Shown here piece after piece: positions 10,912 through 22,887 of a stretch of 64,000 nt of DNA. The stretch is from Lycium barbarum. Lineage: Eukaryota > Streptophyta > Magnoliopsida > Solanales > Solanaceae. The first letter of the stretch is position 1; every line of letters begins with the position of its first letter. Made by a program: the position numbers and the translations under genes. The notes beneath the pieces were generated by a model. That model made no database searches and was not told the DNA's origin. It saw only the letters and a program-made list of their open reading frames with translations. The stretch is from assembly GCF_019175385.1 (NCBI RefSeq), contig NC_083342.1, positions 120,466,376 to 120,530,375 of the forward strand, in the 5' to 3' direction.

Positions 10912-12666
10912 TCAATATGGCTGTTTCAGAAATTCCCTGGCAATCCTTCCATTAGCACCATTAGGATAAAATCCACCAGGCACATGTTCATCACCAGAGC
11001 CGTACACGATCCTCAGAATCTCAGCAGGAGTTCTTTTGTAAGAAATTGAATTAAAATCTTCCGATAATACGTTACTTATTGTCCGATTTTCTGCTCCAAG
11101 TTGTGGCGGAACAAATAGGCCTTCGTCTTTGTTCCCACATTTTGCTAATTTATTTCTTAGTTCTGATATACGAGACGTGAAGTCAGCTACTGTGTGTTTG
11201 TAGGGAAAAACAAATTGTGCCGCTCTCTCATAGAGGTACATCCTGATAACTGCGTCTTGTCCTGATTCAACACCCAATAATCCTGCCAAAAGCTGCAAAA
11301 GGAAAAAAAGTTGTTGTACGCATGAAAAAAACTACTATCTGCCGTTCGTTTTATCTGTCACTTTTTAAAAAAAGAAAATTCTGAAAATATTTATTGCTTT
11401 AAAATATCAAGAAGACATTAATTTTGTTCTTTTGCTCGCTTAATTCTTCGGTTAAAATGGGACATAATCGTTAATTACTCAGCTAAGAAAGAAATAAGGA
11501 TAATTTAATTAAATGATTACCCTTTTGGTTTCGTAGCCATTGATATTGGGATTGGTACCAACATAACCAACTAATCCAACATATGGAATTACATAGCAGG
11601 ATAACATGTAGCTCAAGCTGTCTCTATATGGATCAAATGGAGGTATCAATTTGTATCCAAATGCTTCGTCAAATATCTTTCCGAAATTTTTAGCACTTAG
11701 ATCCAACAAAGGTCTTGGAAAAACACCAACTGTCGAGTTAAGTGCCCTGAACAACCACACACAGAGCATCAAAAACATAAACAAAAGGACCTAGAAATCA
11801 AGTGTTTCACAATATCTTCACATATATTCTCAAATTGTTAAATATACCGATGCAAACGAATTTATCCTATCAGTGTAATATAACCCGCTGTAGTAGCTTG
11901 ATTGCCTTAATTTTTATACTAATAGTAGTGGAAATATTATTTACAGTACCAATATATAACTTATTCGACCAAAAGTTGATTGCCATTTTATCAGGTTACT
12001 ATTATAAATAGCAGCACTAATAGTTATTATAGATATTTGCATATAATTGTCTTATAAGTAACCTGTTTATATAAATAGTTTACACCATCATTACATAAAA
12101 CTCAAACACTATTTGTTTTGGTAATTAGCTCCACTTATAATTGAACATCATAAGTAATCATCATTTAGGTGATCTTAGATATAATAGTATAAAAATTATT
12201 TTATACAGTCAACATATAAAAGTTAAACTTACTAATAAAAATGCAAAACAAAAACACTTTTAGCCTAACAACTCTTGTTATAGACAGACAAAAGGGAGAA
12301 ATTAATTAGAAAAATGAACCTTAGATGACCGACTTCTTGATTAGCAAACTCCATAATAATATTCTTCGTAAGTGGATCAAGATTTGCTTTTCGGCCACCA
12401 ATAGGAGGAGGCCCACCCATAGCCAATTTTGGTGCTACTACATCAAGACCATATCCATAAGTAGCCCATGAGAAATATTCAGCTTCCAAGAACTCCAAGT
12501 TCACTGGAAATTGCATCTTGTCTATGTCTTGTTTGTCCACTGCCACTCCCTTCTCTGGGTAACCTGATGGACAAGTATTTATATCATATGAAAATGACAC
12601 ACAGAGAGTTTCACTAACGACCATGTAAATGATCAAGAAGCAGGTGGAGACAGATATAAGAGCCAT
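10912..12666 (-). CDS. Desiccation-related protein PCC13-62-like, secreted ferritin-like protein
   Basis: There are three exons: 12320-12666, 11521-11746 and 10912-11292. The splice sites are AAG|GTTCAT...TTCAG|GG and AGG|GTAATC...TTTTGCAG|CT. They join to 317 codons plus stop, close to the family's usual length of about 310. The start at 12666 is preferred over an upstream ATG because it begins a signal peptide (MALISVSTCFLIIYMVV). Landmarks include the N-terminal FPVNLEFLEAEYFSWATYG helix, IMEFANQEVGHLRAL, FPRPLLDLSAKNFGKIFDEA and the C-terminal PAEILRIVYGSG. These are typical of plant relatives of Craterostigma PCC13-62, which have a Ferritin_2 domain (here about residues 50-200). The family accumulates on drying; its biochemical role is not settled. 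The protein is probably apoplastic or in the secretory route. No break is seen. The first donor, GTTCAT, is weak but gives the expected join. Confidence 0.93.
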
Positions 12667-12763
12667 ATTTAATTTGATATTGATAATCAAGCTAATGTAG
12701 AACAAGAAAGGATTTTTTTTTTAATTTTTAATTGTTGTGTGTGTGATATGTGTGTTTTGGTTC

Positions 12764-12772
12764 AATATATAA
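12764..12772 (-). promoter_or_regulatory. Probable TATA region of the PCC13-62-like gene
   Basis: The minus strand reads AATATTATATATTGAACC about 100 bp upstream of the start codon, a usual spacing for a plant TATA element with a short leader. Confidence 0.45.
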
Positions 12773-12929
12773 TATTCTTGGTTTCTGAAGTTGAAAGCTT
12801 ATTCGAGAAACGTCAAAATCTTCATTCACCCTCTCCACCAACCCTACCCCTATGATGTGACTTATGAGATCATGTATTAAAAATGTAATTTACTGATAAC
12901 AGTATATGTGAAAGACACGTATATGTATA

Positions 12930-14028
12930 CTAGCCATATATACCCGTGCGATGCGCGGGCTGAACATGTTTATTTACTTTAATTAGCCTGTTTTTAAGGT
13001 TTGTATTTTGTAAATAATTTTAAAAAATTTGTCATAGTCATGATAATGAAAGTTGTTCATCAATGTGAAAAAAAAAAAAGAAAATTAGTAAAAAGGTGAG
13101 GGAAAATTAATATTTTGATTTTAGATTTTTTCTTTTAAATTGTTTAATATCTTATATGTATACCGATAAGTTGATATCTGTCTCAATCAATTAACTGTTC
13201 AAATCCAAACATAAGAACCATTGTTGTATATATTGTATTTTTTAAAAGCAAAACTAATAAAATATTTTTATTAAATTAATTAAAAAAAATGAGGAAATAA
13301 ATGTGTCGGATAATTAAAATTGAAGTGCATACGTCTATGGAATAAATACTAAGTATTATGACATATTAGAAATGTGATATGTTATATCGTAAATCACCAA
13401 ATTTTAATTCCGAAATGAAAATATAAAGTAATACATTTTATAAATGTAAAGAAACAATAATCAGATAATGCAAAGGAGAGTAAGATAAGTAAAGTATTGA
13501 CAAAGAAGGAAAACGGGTTTTCCTTCTTTCTTAATACTTTAAACATAAAAAGAGGACGAACAATAACAATGCAAATTTGTACCAAAAGTTATATAAATTG
13601 CACACTTTAACCAACTATTTTTTTATCCCACTTAGACATTTGTCATAGTCTCTCTCCAATAGACTATTTTCAAGAATATTTATTAGCAAGGGTTAATTTT
13701 ATTGTGGTTTTAGAAATCAACAAGTAATTTGGACACACACATATTATATTTTCCAAGAACGCGAAAAATCAAGAGTGAACAAGTAAAAGTGCACGGAGGA
13801 AATAAATGTGTTGGAGAATTAAAATTGAAGTGCATACGTCTATGGAATAAATATTAAGTACTATGACATATTAGAAATGTCCTCGTGGGATTAAAAAATA
13901 GTTGGGTAAAGTGTACAAGTTATATAGCTTATGGTACAAGCATTCATTACGTGTACAATTTGTTAAGCTTTTGGTACAAGTTTGGGCAACTGTGTTCATA
14001 CCCCCAAGCCACTTATATATATATTAGA
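12930..14028 (-). mobile_element. Non-autonomous Helitron candidate
   Basis: On the minus strand the 3' end is a GC-rich hairpin, CCCGCGCATCGCACGGG, followed by TATATATGG and CTAG at 12930, with T next to it, as expected for Helitrons (CTRR before T). A plausible 5' end is TCTAATATATATATAAGTGG at 14028, though the base before it is T rather than the usual A. There is no Rep/helicase frame. Inside are a direct repeat of about 85 bp (13287-13375 and 13797-13881) and an inverted pair (13574-13628 and 13889-13943). The 3' end is firm; the 5' end could lie further right. Confidence 0.6.
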
Positions 14029-14596
14029 AATATTCATGGACTAAGAATATTTTATTAGTAAAATAAAAATAATAATAATAATAATAATAATATCATTTTT
14101 AATCAAAAAAATCTCACTTTACAAGCAAAAATAAAGATTCAATGGGAGAATCATGCCTCTACTTCTAACAATGGAAGTAAAATCATCATTTTTAATAGGG
14201 AAATCACACCCTTCTAGTATCATATTCTAATTTCAAAATGTTATTTATGCAAATACTTATTATTCTTGCGAGCATCATAAAAGTAAATTAAAGATTAAGG
14301 TACGCGCAAACTGACTCGAATACCATCTCTATAAAAGATCAAATTAGAGAATTCACTAAGTTGAATATACGAGTAGATAAAAAGGATTCTCGAAAATAAA
14401 ACTAAGAAAATCATGCTATCTCTATACGTATATTCTCATCATAATTTAAAGGCCACAAAGTTCTAATTTGAATTGGACACTATGAAAAGTCAAAATTTCT
14501 TAGTCTAATAAATAATAGACACGTTTTATTATAGAGTTCCCTAATAAACTAAGAAATTTACATACTTGGTGAAGAGTTTAAGAGTTACCTAAACTT
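14029..14596. other. AT-rich stretch without recognisable gene
   Basis: It contains a short (AAT)n run near 14068-14090. Otherwise nothing is recognised between the Helitron and the UBP fragment. Confidence 0.5.
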
Positions 14597-14647
14597 TCAA
14601 AGTTTGAATGTTTTTGAATTTCTTTGTGTATTCATTTCAATGTCACT

Positions 14648-14773
14648 TCTAGAAATGACGTAATAGCGATTGCCATCTCTCAAACTGGACTCAGCTTTGC
14701 TGATAAGCTCCTGAATGATCCTTGCCTCTTCTTCAGGCGTGCACGGCAATTCAAAAGATCCATTTTCCATCAT
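14648..14773 (-). pseudogene. Fragment of a ubiquitin-specific protease (UBP8/9/10-like) first exon
   Basis: The minus-strand frame MMENGSFELPCTPEEEARII, followed by a stretch ending NRYYVISR, matches the conserved N-terminus of plant UBP8-11-type deubiquitinases: a short leader, 'PEEE', then the start of the DUSP domain, where 'YYVIS-RW' continues. The match stops after ISR and runs into unrelated residues without a clear splice donor. No further UBP exon was seen downstream on this strand. It is most likely a captured or truncated gene piece. The assignment rests on recalled family similarity. Confidence 0.5.
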
Positions 14774-15121
14774 GTACATTGAATTTATGTTGTTCACGGA
14801 AAAATGAAAAATCAAGTCAAATTAAACTGGAAAAAAAGTCGATTTAAATAAATACGGTAAAAATTTACTCGCACAAGATGTTTACATACAGTTTAATTAA
14901 GTTAACCATAGAAGACAAATTACAATCTATTAAGGAATTTTTTTTACAAATAAATTAAAAGGAGGGTATCATATATAGAGTAACATAAGTTTGAAAATTT
15001 TAGCGTTGCCGCCAATGTTGTTTTTTCTTTATTCTCCCGCAATTCTTCTTCTAGCTCTCTGTTTTCATTTGTGATTTCGTGGGAAGTTATGTTACCTGTT
15101 CAATGATGCAACTGGAAATTT

Positions 15122-15400
15122 AGGTGCCGTTTGGCCATAAAAATTATTCACTTTTTTTCGGAATTTTTTTTTTCACTTTTTTCACTTTTGGCCGTTTGGC
15201 CATAAATATTCCGAATACAACTTGAAGTTGTATTCCGATACCAAAAACTCAAAAACCTTGTTTTTAAAAAAAAAATCACTTTTTTCACTTTTTTACAATT
15301 ACATTTCACCAAAAACTACAATTTAAAAAACTATGGCTAAACACAACTCCAACTCCAACTCCAACTTCAAAAATTCCAAAAAAAGTGAATTTGTTTTTGA
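15122..15400. mobile_element. MITE-like element with GTTTGGCCATAAA start
   Basis: It begins GGTGCCGTTTGGCCATAAAA and repeats 'TTTGGCCATAAATATTCCG' inside, with a small internal palindrome (CAACTTGAAGTTGTATTCC). An inverted partner 'ATGGCTAAACACAACTCC' lies near 15332. The right terminus is truncated or diverged. Target duplication not found. Confidence 0.5.
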
Positions 15401-15522
15401 TATATACAGTATTATGCCCAAAAACTCAATCAAAGAGTATAGATTGGCTAAACCATTTTGCAGGTAATCTTGGGATATTAGTTGTTGCTAAAGAATAAGA
15501 AAAACTCAACCGAAATTATTAT

Positions 15523-15796
15523 GAGCCTGTTTGGATGGGCTTATGTCTATAAGCTGCAAACAGCTTATAAGCTAAAAAAAAATAAGTTGGGTTAGTCTAA
15601 CTTATTTTTTTTGGCTTATAAGCTGTTTTCAGCTTATAAGCTGCTTTAGATAAGCTAAGTCAAATGGGCCCAATTATTTTTTTGAGCTTATTTTAAGCAC
15701 AAAATGATTTTAAGCTAGCCAGCCAAACACTTAAAAAAACTAAAAACAGCTTATAATCAATATATAAGCAATTTATAAGTCAATCCAAACGGGCTC
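15523..15796. mobile_element. 274-bp MITE with GAGCC(T/C)GTTTGGAT termini
   Basis: The left end is GAGCCTGTTTGGATGGGCTT. The right end is the complement of GAGCCCGTTTGGATTGACTT. The inside is built of 'CTTATAAGCTG' palindromes. A TAT repeat flanks both ends, fitting a 3-bp target duplication of PIF/Harbinger type. Noncoding. Confidence 0.8.
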
Positions 15797-15799
15797 TAT

Positions 15800-16480
15800 A
15801 TAAAGTGTGAAATTTTCTTTATATTTTCATTGAGTACACGAAACTGTCAGGAAGGAAAAGTAGTCTACGTCTTCTTCTTTTTTATTTCTTTCTTCTTTGC
15901 CTCAATAATACGTAGTAGTAAACTGCATCTTTGTGTTGTTGTACAATTTGTATAATCTATATTTAATATAAAGCTAGACATAGATAAAGTGATGTAACAC
16001 CTCTCTATGACCAGCATTGTCATTTATCTTTTTTCTTAATTTTTTGAAATTTTCCTATCTTTCCATTATTTTTTAATTAAAGAATTAATCATATTATGCC
16101 TTAGTTATTGAGATTCATTAAACACTGATCGGTAAAATCATTTAATGCCATATCGGTTACGCAATAATTTCACATCAATTACGGACTGTATTTGTGTTTA
16201 CCCTGTAAGTTTCTTTTTTTTTTTTCTTTTTCTTTTCCCCCATCTTTCATTGATTTCTTTTCCTCTTCCCCATCATATTTATTTATTGTGGAGGGTAACA
16301 AAGAGTCGAAACAGAAAGGACAACTTTATTGTTGGAATTGGGAGATGAAATAAAAAATTGTAAAGGTGTCAACAACGTAACTTAGTGCAATCAACCAATT
16401 AGAAAAACAGTCTAAAAGTTAGGCTAGGGAGCACATGATCAGAGGGTCATTGAACAAATAACTTTTTTGCATGAATATAA
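15800..16480. other. No gene seen; one arm of a distant inverted repeat
   Basis: About 60 bp at 15951-16010 (AAGCTAGACATAGATAAAG ... CACCTCTCTATGACC) recur inverted at 22008-22068. The rest is AT-rich with T-runs and no convincing frame. Confidence 0.5.
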
Positions 16481-16481
16481 A

Positions 16482-17475
16482 TTTAGAGCCGTCAAAATAG
16501 GCTTGGCTCTTGAGGCCGGCCCGCTATTAGGGTAGGGTTGGGCTAAGATTATTTAAGTCCATTTAAACTGAGGCTTATAAGCCCAGCTCAAGTTAGCGTG
16601 CTGGCCCTTGAGGCTTGATCGAGGATGGGCCGAGGCCGGCCCGTGGGCCGAAAGTCTATTTAAATTAAAAGTTTAAAAGAAGATTGTGTAAGTTACTAAG
16701 TTTTAGTATCTTACTCACTGGCTTTAAATCTAAATCACCAAGTACAGAAGTTGTATTCGTGATTGCAAATTTAATTTTAACTTGAAATTTAAAATAAAAT
16801 CAAAAAAAGAAGTAAAAAGTAGGAATAGTGATTATCGAATTAGTCTTAGTATTTTACAATACTTTTCTCAGTTAGCGTTAAATCTCTACTACCAAATTCC
16901 TAATCACCAAGTGTACCCAAATACTAAAATATCTAATCACCACATATAAAAATTGCATCCATCATGAAATTGTCAAAATTTGTTACTTGAATTAGTTGTT
17001 GAGCTTTACCAAATTCAAGGTGGTAATATTATTAAGCGAATTTAAATAATACTGATTAGTTTCTGAAATGTAGTTATTTGATAATGTTTAACTAATTAAT
17101 TTTGCATATGGCTGTAGACGAAGATGAAGATGTCAATTAAGATAATTTTATCACAAACGGATTCAAATGTGCTTGACAATGTATAGGTGTTGAATATGCT
17201 ATAAGTTGTCGTAGAATTATGTACTTCCATATAATCATATATTAAATATGTTAACAAATTGGTATACTTAATTGAAAAAAAATTATTCTTATAAAAAAAT
17301 ATTAAAAAATAAAAAGGGTTGGCCCACCTCAGCCCACGGCCCTTGTAGGGCTGGGTTGTGCTAGTCATTTTAAGGCCCGTTCAAATGAAGGACCGGCCCG
17401 CTCCAGCCCCTCAAATTCCTTGGCCCGCGAGGCTTGGGCTGGGTTGGGCGGGGCTGACCCGTTTTAACAACTCTA
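16482..17475. mobile_element. Non-autonomous hAT-like element rich in GGCCCG words
   Basis: The ends are TTTAGAGCCGTCAAAATAGG and the complement of TAGAGTTGTTAAAACGGG. Flanks AATATAAA and AATATAAT match at 7 of 8 bases, fitting an 8-bp hAT duplication. Both subterminal regions (16500-16660 and 17315-17465) are packed with GGCCCG/CGGGCC-like words while the middle is AT-rich. There is no transposase frame. Confidence 0.65.
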
Positions 17476-17479
17476 AATA

Positions 17480-18222
17480 TAATAGTTACTCCCCAAGTGA
17501 TCATCGCAAGAAGAACAGAACGGCCTCAGGTAAATTGAAGAATCAAAATTATAATTTATTTCTATGAACAAATTCATTAGAATAGTACCTGTGTGGATTC
17601 GACCCTTTTTATGTCAATAGAAATCATCACAAGATTTAACAAAATAAGAACTAAATCTCATTTCTCCAAAGATATCAATAAAACGGAAATCAGAAGTCTT
17701 CAGGATCTCCTTTGAAGCTATATTTTTGAAGCGTGGGATGATGCTCAGCATAAAGTGTGAGTTCTTTCTTTTCTACTCTTTTAGTTTATATCAAAAGTTT
17801 GTAGTATTGAAATGGTTATTAAGGAAAATGAGCAAATTTATGAATTTCTTTTTGGAATAGAGAATAGATTTAGTGTGATGATTGGACAAGAATGGGGAGG
17901 AAACTGCAGCGGATAGCAAAAGTAAAGGAAGTGAAATGCAAAAGTAAATCCCATAAGTTTCAAATTGTGTTTCCTTTTGTTTTATTTTTCTTTTATTTAA
18001 CCACCTTTCTCTCTGTTTGTTTTTAATTTGACATTTGAAATAGGAAAAAAAGCTATAAAAGTACATACACTATTTTAAGTTTAAAAAAAATAGACGTAGT
18101 AATATAAAAAGAAAACTGAAAGAAACTAAAAGACGTAATATCATAAGAGTAGATGAAGTACTAAGACTATGTAAGGAAAAAATTAGATGAAACTATATTT
18201 TGCATCATGTTGGAGTACTTCA
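17480..18222. other. AT-rich stretch without recognisable gene
   Basis: Short frames occur by chance only. No repeat ends or gene motifs are recognised. Confidence 0.5.
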
Positions 18223-18515
18223 TCTATAATCTATATATAATCTATGAGCACAAAAGAAAAAAAAAAGTTTATGGTACTTCTATTTGGAAGATCACTCAAA
18301 TTTACAAATCGAGATTCACAAAGTGTAGATGATACAGTCTTTGTTAGAAAATATATAGGAGATAAAATTAAAGACGTAATAATTATCATCAAGGTAACAT
18401 TTATATCATTTGAATATCAAAAAGTACTGATTGCAAAAGATTTGTATTTCATAGATATATAAATTAATATTTTTTTTGTTCTCTTAACCGCGCGAAGCAC
18501 GGCAAAATTCACTAG
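18223..18515 (+). mobile_element. Short (293-bp) non-autonomous Helitron
   Basis: The 5' end is TCTATAATCTATATATAATC after an A. The 3' end has the hairpin CCGCGCGAAGCACGG, then CAAAATTCACTAG, with T following. A|TC...CTAG|T is the Helitron signature. It encodes nothing. Confidence 0.75.
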
Positions 18516-18671
18516 TTTGATATAAATGTATGCCTAAGGGTAGAACAGTTTTGCATCTTCGTCTTATGTAATTTATTGATATTCCTTGATCGATTTACTT
18601 GGCGTTAACGTTAGAACATAACAGAGAATTACAAGAATTATTAAGTATTCTTTACATTATTATATATTTTA

Positions 18672-18952
18672 CTCCCTTCGTGCCATAATAAGTGGTTTTT
18701 TAGGCTTTTTAATTTTTTTTAAAATAAGTGATACTTTAGGATTTCAAGAAGACTTTGAACGGATTATTCCAAGATTATCCTTATTTAAATAGTCAAGACT
18801 CAAGATTCATTAACTATCTTTTCTTTTTCTAGAAAGTAGTAAAGCTTGATTGGGGGTAAGTTAGTAAAAACACTCCTAGTTTTCTAGGAGTGAGCAACTT
18901 CTTAAGGGGTGTGCATGAGTCTAAAAAATCACTTATTATGGCACAGCGGGAG
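18672..18952. mobile_element. Stowaway MITE, 281 bp
   Basis: The left end CTCCCTTCGTGCCATAATAA and the right end (complement CTCCCGCTGTGCCATAATAA) form terminal inverted repeats. TA flanks both sides. Noncoding. Confidence 0.88.
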
Positions 18953-19165
18953 TAATAATCATTTTCAAAACACATGATACTTAACCATAGTTAAGTACTA
19001 ATAACTGTAGTTATATGGAGTGACACATGTTATTTATCTATTGGTCGGGTGTAAACACCCGGTGCGGATAAGTTTTTACCAATAATACTGCGCTGGTTAA
19101 TTTTATTTGGCACAATTTCCTTATTAGTCCATTCGAAGAGTGACACATTTTTATATATTTAATGA

Positions 19166-20158
19166 AAAAGGGTCAAATATACCCCTGTACTATTGGAAAA
19201 GGGCTAAATATAACCTTCGTTATACTTTGGATCCAAATATACACTTGTCGTTATAATATTGGTCTAAATATACCCTTTCATTGTTAAGTTGTCCAAGGTG
19301 GATATCTAATCCTACGTGGCACTAACATTTGATGAGATGAATGTCACGTGGCATGCCACCTCAGCACCCCTAAACCATTTTACCCCCTCCCCTCCATTTG
19401 TTCTTCCGCCACTAAAATTTCATTCCCCTCTACCATTATTTCCACCATCATTGCCACCAATTGGACCTTAAAAATTGGAAGAGCAGTCGTTTTGCATAGA
19501 TGCAATATTTTCTCAGGTAGTCTGTCCGCTTTCCTCTGCTCTCCTTTGTACCTTCTTACCAGTTATACTTAACCTCCAATTTTTCAGGAAAAAAAGAGTA
19601 TTTCATTCACAACCGATATAGATAGTGTGAATACTGATGATAAAAAGATCATAGAAAGTGTAATTATTGTTACTGTATTTTGACCATCTTAATTTCCCAA
19701 CTGGTATGCCACCGTCAGGAATTTCGAATAAGTTACAATAATGTCAATACTTTTCCAACAAAAAGTAGCTAGTCAGCTAAGTGAACAAGAATAAAAAAAA
19801 AAAAACTATGGCTAACATCTCTAGCAAACTAGTTGGCTCTATTTGCTGCCTTCCCATTGTTGCTGTGGCTTGGTGGCAATAAGGGTGGAGGGAAAGGAAA
19901 TTTTAATGGTAGAAGAACAAATGGAGGGAAGGAGTAAAATGGGTTAGAGGTGCCGAGGTGCCATGCCACGTGGCATCCACTTCATAAAATGTTAGTGTCA
20001 CGTAGGATTAGATGTCCATCTTGGACAACTTTAACATTGGAATGGTATATATTTGGACCAATAGCATAATGGTAGAGGTATATTTGAACCCAAAATATAA
20101 CGAAGAGTATATTTGATCCCTTTCCAATAGTACAAGGGTATATTTGGCCCTTCTCCGC
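19166..20158. mobile_element. Foldback (MULE-like) element F2
   Basis: Inverted arms of about 220 bp contain repeated 'CAAATATACCCCT'-type blocks, then a CCTACGTGGCA block and 'CCACGTGGCATGCCACCTC'. The flanks share ATATTTAATGA (19155-19165 and 20159-20169). This is a 9-11 bp duplication, depending on whether the outer GA belongs to the element, and is typical of Mutator-like elements. The loop is noncoding. Confidence 0.85.
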
Positions 20159-20169
20159 ATATTTAATGA

Positions 20170-22149
20170 CAAACTTTCATAACGATACAAATGTTATGCA
20201 AGTTTACGATCACAAGTTTCAAAAGTCGTATAACCGCACAAATGTTATGACTTGTTTAACACCTTAAATTTTTAAGTTCTGTCTCACTTCACGACAAATT
20301 TTATTACCAAAGGTTCCAAGCAAAATAATTAGGTTCAGTAATACTAACAGTAAATTGTCCCTCGCTTCACACAACTTGAGCTAAAACAATCAAATATAAT
20401 TAGTTGAAACATCTACATATATTATGGGATGCTTCTTATTAATCTAAAACTCCTTTAAAATTCCATAAAATGAGTATATAAAAATAAATATATTAGACAA
20501 TACGAAAAAATAATATAAGTGAAAAATATGCATGAATGAACAAACTAAAACAAAAAAAAAAAAAGAAAATCCAAAAGAAGAATCATTGGTATAAAATAGT
20601 TGCGGGCTTGCAAACAATTACTTAGTTGGCCAATCCCTTTCTCTTTCTCTGCCCCCGATGGACCCTCTCATTTTGTGCAATTCTCTTATGGTTTCTATAA
20701 TATTCATGAGATTTTTCAAAAAAGTGGATCGCAATACTTATTAGGTTATTCACGAAGTATTGCATTTTTTAATTTGGTATTAGTCATCGTTCTCGTGCTT
20801 TAGGTAAAGAAGGAGAAGTGTGTCGAAATTGTTTCAAAGGTTTTCAAAGCGCGCAGACATTAATATACATATTATTCATATTAATTAAAAATAAAAACAA
20901 GTAGTTAGAAATAGAAAAAGAAAAATTTGAAAAATCTTTATGTGGTATCCATCTTAGTACATGAGTTTGAAAATTAGTTGTTGAAGGAAAAAGATGAAAG
21001 CAAAAGATAATCAATTTTTTTTCCTTTTATTGTTTGATAGCATGATTTTAATGTTGTGCATCAAATAAAATGGGAAAATAGTGCGTAAAAATCTAAAAAA
21101 GTTCATCAGTCAAATTTGACAAACTATCATTTACCAAAAAAATCTCATTTCTATTTTACATTGATATAGCTACTCCACTAACATTACAGAAAGGAAATAT
21201 ATTTAAGCAAAAATATTTTTCTAAATGGATTAGTCCTGCTGATCATAACAAAATTGGGGCAGATCATAAAGAAATATGTACACAACTACAATCAAATAGA
21301 TATATAGCAATTAAAGAACTTTAAACAAAGCTACTTGAGTCTTTCAACTCCTTGAATAATGTTATTAGTTGTCAATATTAATCTATAAATACATGTTCAT
21401 CTATATAAATATTGATACGCGCAAATCGATAGAAATAATGGAGAATACAATCATACAATGCCTTTTCAACGATAAGATGGAATACATACACTTGATAGAA
21501 TAGAAGAAATGCTGATTTTCTGGGAATCCAAGAGGTTTTAGAACATGCAAGACAAAATAGTAGAAATTGGCATTGCTCAGTCACATTTGCTAATTCTAAT
21601 CATAGTTTAATCTAAAAAATAAAAAAAAAATTGTACTCAGAAGAAAATATAATCGTATATAACTACAATGGATTGGACAAAAGATGTGTTTGCCAAACAG
21701 TTATGCACTAATCAACTTATGTTCGTTGGATTTATAGCATTGGGTTTAAAGGTTACATTTGAGGAAGTAAATTGTGGGAGGTTAGTAGGCAAGTAAATAC
21801 TACAGTGGGAGAGAGAAAAGAAAGTACACAATGGCAATTTAAGATGCAAGTAAATACTACAAAATGGCTCATATGTTAGAGTAAAATGTTAATTAGGAGA
21901 GATTAATAAGTGACTTTTGAGCTTTTTCATACATTATTATTTATAGCACATAAATGGGAAAACAGAGAAAATTACAAAAAAAAATGAGAAAAAAGATAAA
22001 TAGGAATGGAGGTCATAGAGAGGTGTCACATCATCTTGTCTATGTCTAGCCTTATTTTATATATAGATTGCCACCAGGCATGTATATATTGTAGGAGTAC
22101 TAGTTTTTGGACTACATCATCCATAATTTTCTTAAGATTTTGGATTACA

Positions 22150-22180
<31 letters not shown>

Positions 22181-22887
22181 CGCTTTTCCACACTTGCAAG
22201 TCTTCATTCGAGTTCATGTATGAGATTTTGGTGTGATATATGTTGCCCCAGAAATATTACTCTTTTCAAATAGAACCCACTCTTTGCTTTTCAACCAGAT
22301 GCAAGGAGATATTCGTGAGACGGTGACATGAAACAAACACAAAACTTATAATAAAACACTAACACACACACAAAAAAAAAGAGAGAAAACTTATGTAATT
22401 ATACCCATCTAGTTTATCAAGCATGGCCGAAGTATACACTACATATACACATTGTCTGTATATGTATTTATATGTTGTGTATAGGTATGTATAGGGGTGT
22501 GTGTGTGTGTGTGTAGTATACACTACTTGTAAAATATGTAAATATTTTGTAAACTAGATGGACGAATGCTATTTGGCTATAATTTTTCAAAAAGAAAAAA
22601 AAACACAGACACACATTTACAAATCGCGAATAGCTCGTGATTCATGAAATATTATGTGTCTTGTGTTGATGATCTATAATCCCTTGTGGGAATCGAATTG
22701 CAACCATTTCTACTCACCATAAAAGAAACTTAGGGCTAAACATTGATAGGCCCTGTTGGAGGACCAATATTTATGTTAGGTGGTGATTAATTAGTAAGTG
22801 CACATTCTAAATGGCATCATTTTTTTTATTTTTTTTTTAAACTTACATAAACGGCTACTTTTTATAAGCTCCTAACAAGTTTGCAAT
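20170..22887. other. Long AT-rich stretch without recognisable gene
   Basis: It holds the second arm of the 60-bp inverted repeat (22008-22068), an (A)n run at about 22152-22180 and a (GT)n run near 22498-22514. No frame longer than about 75 codons has recognisable content. Confidence 0.6.

Noticed and set aside
20600..20803. Short plus-strand frame
   Set aside because: 67 codons, no recognisable motif, no promoter or splice support.
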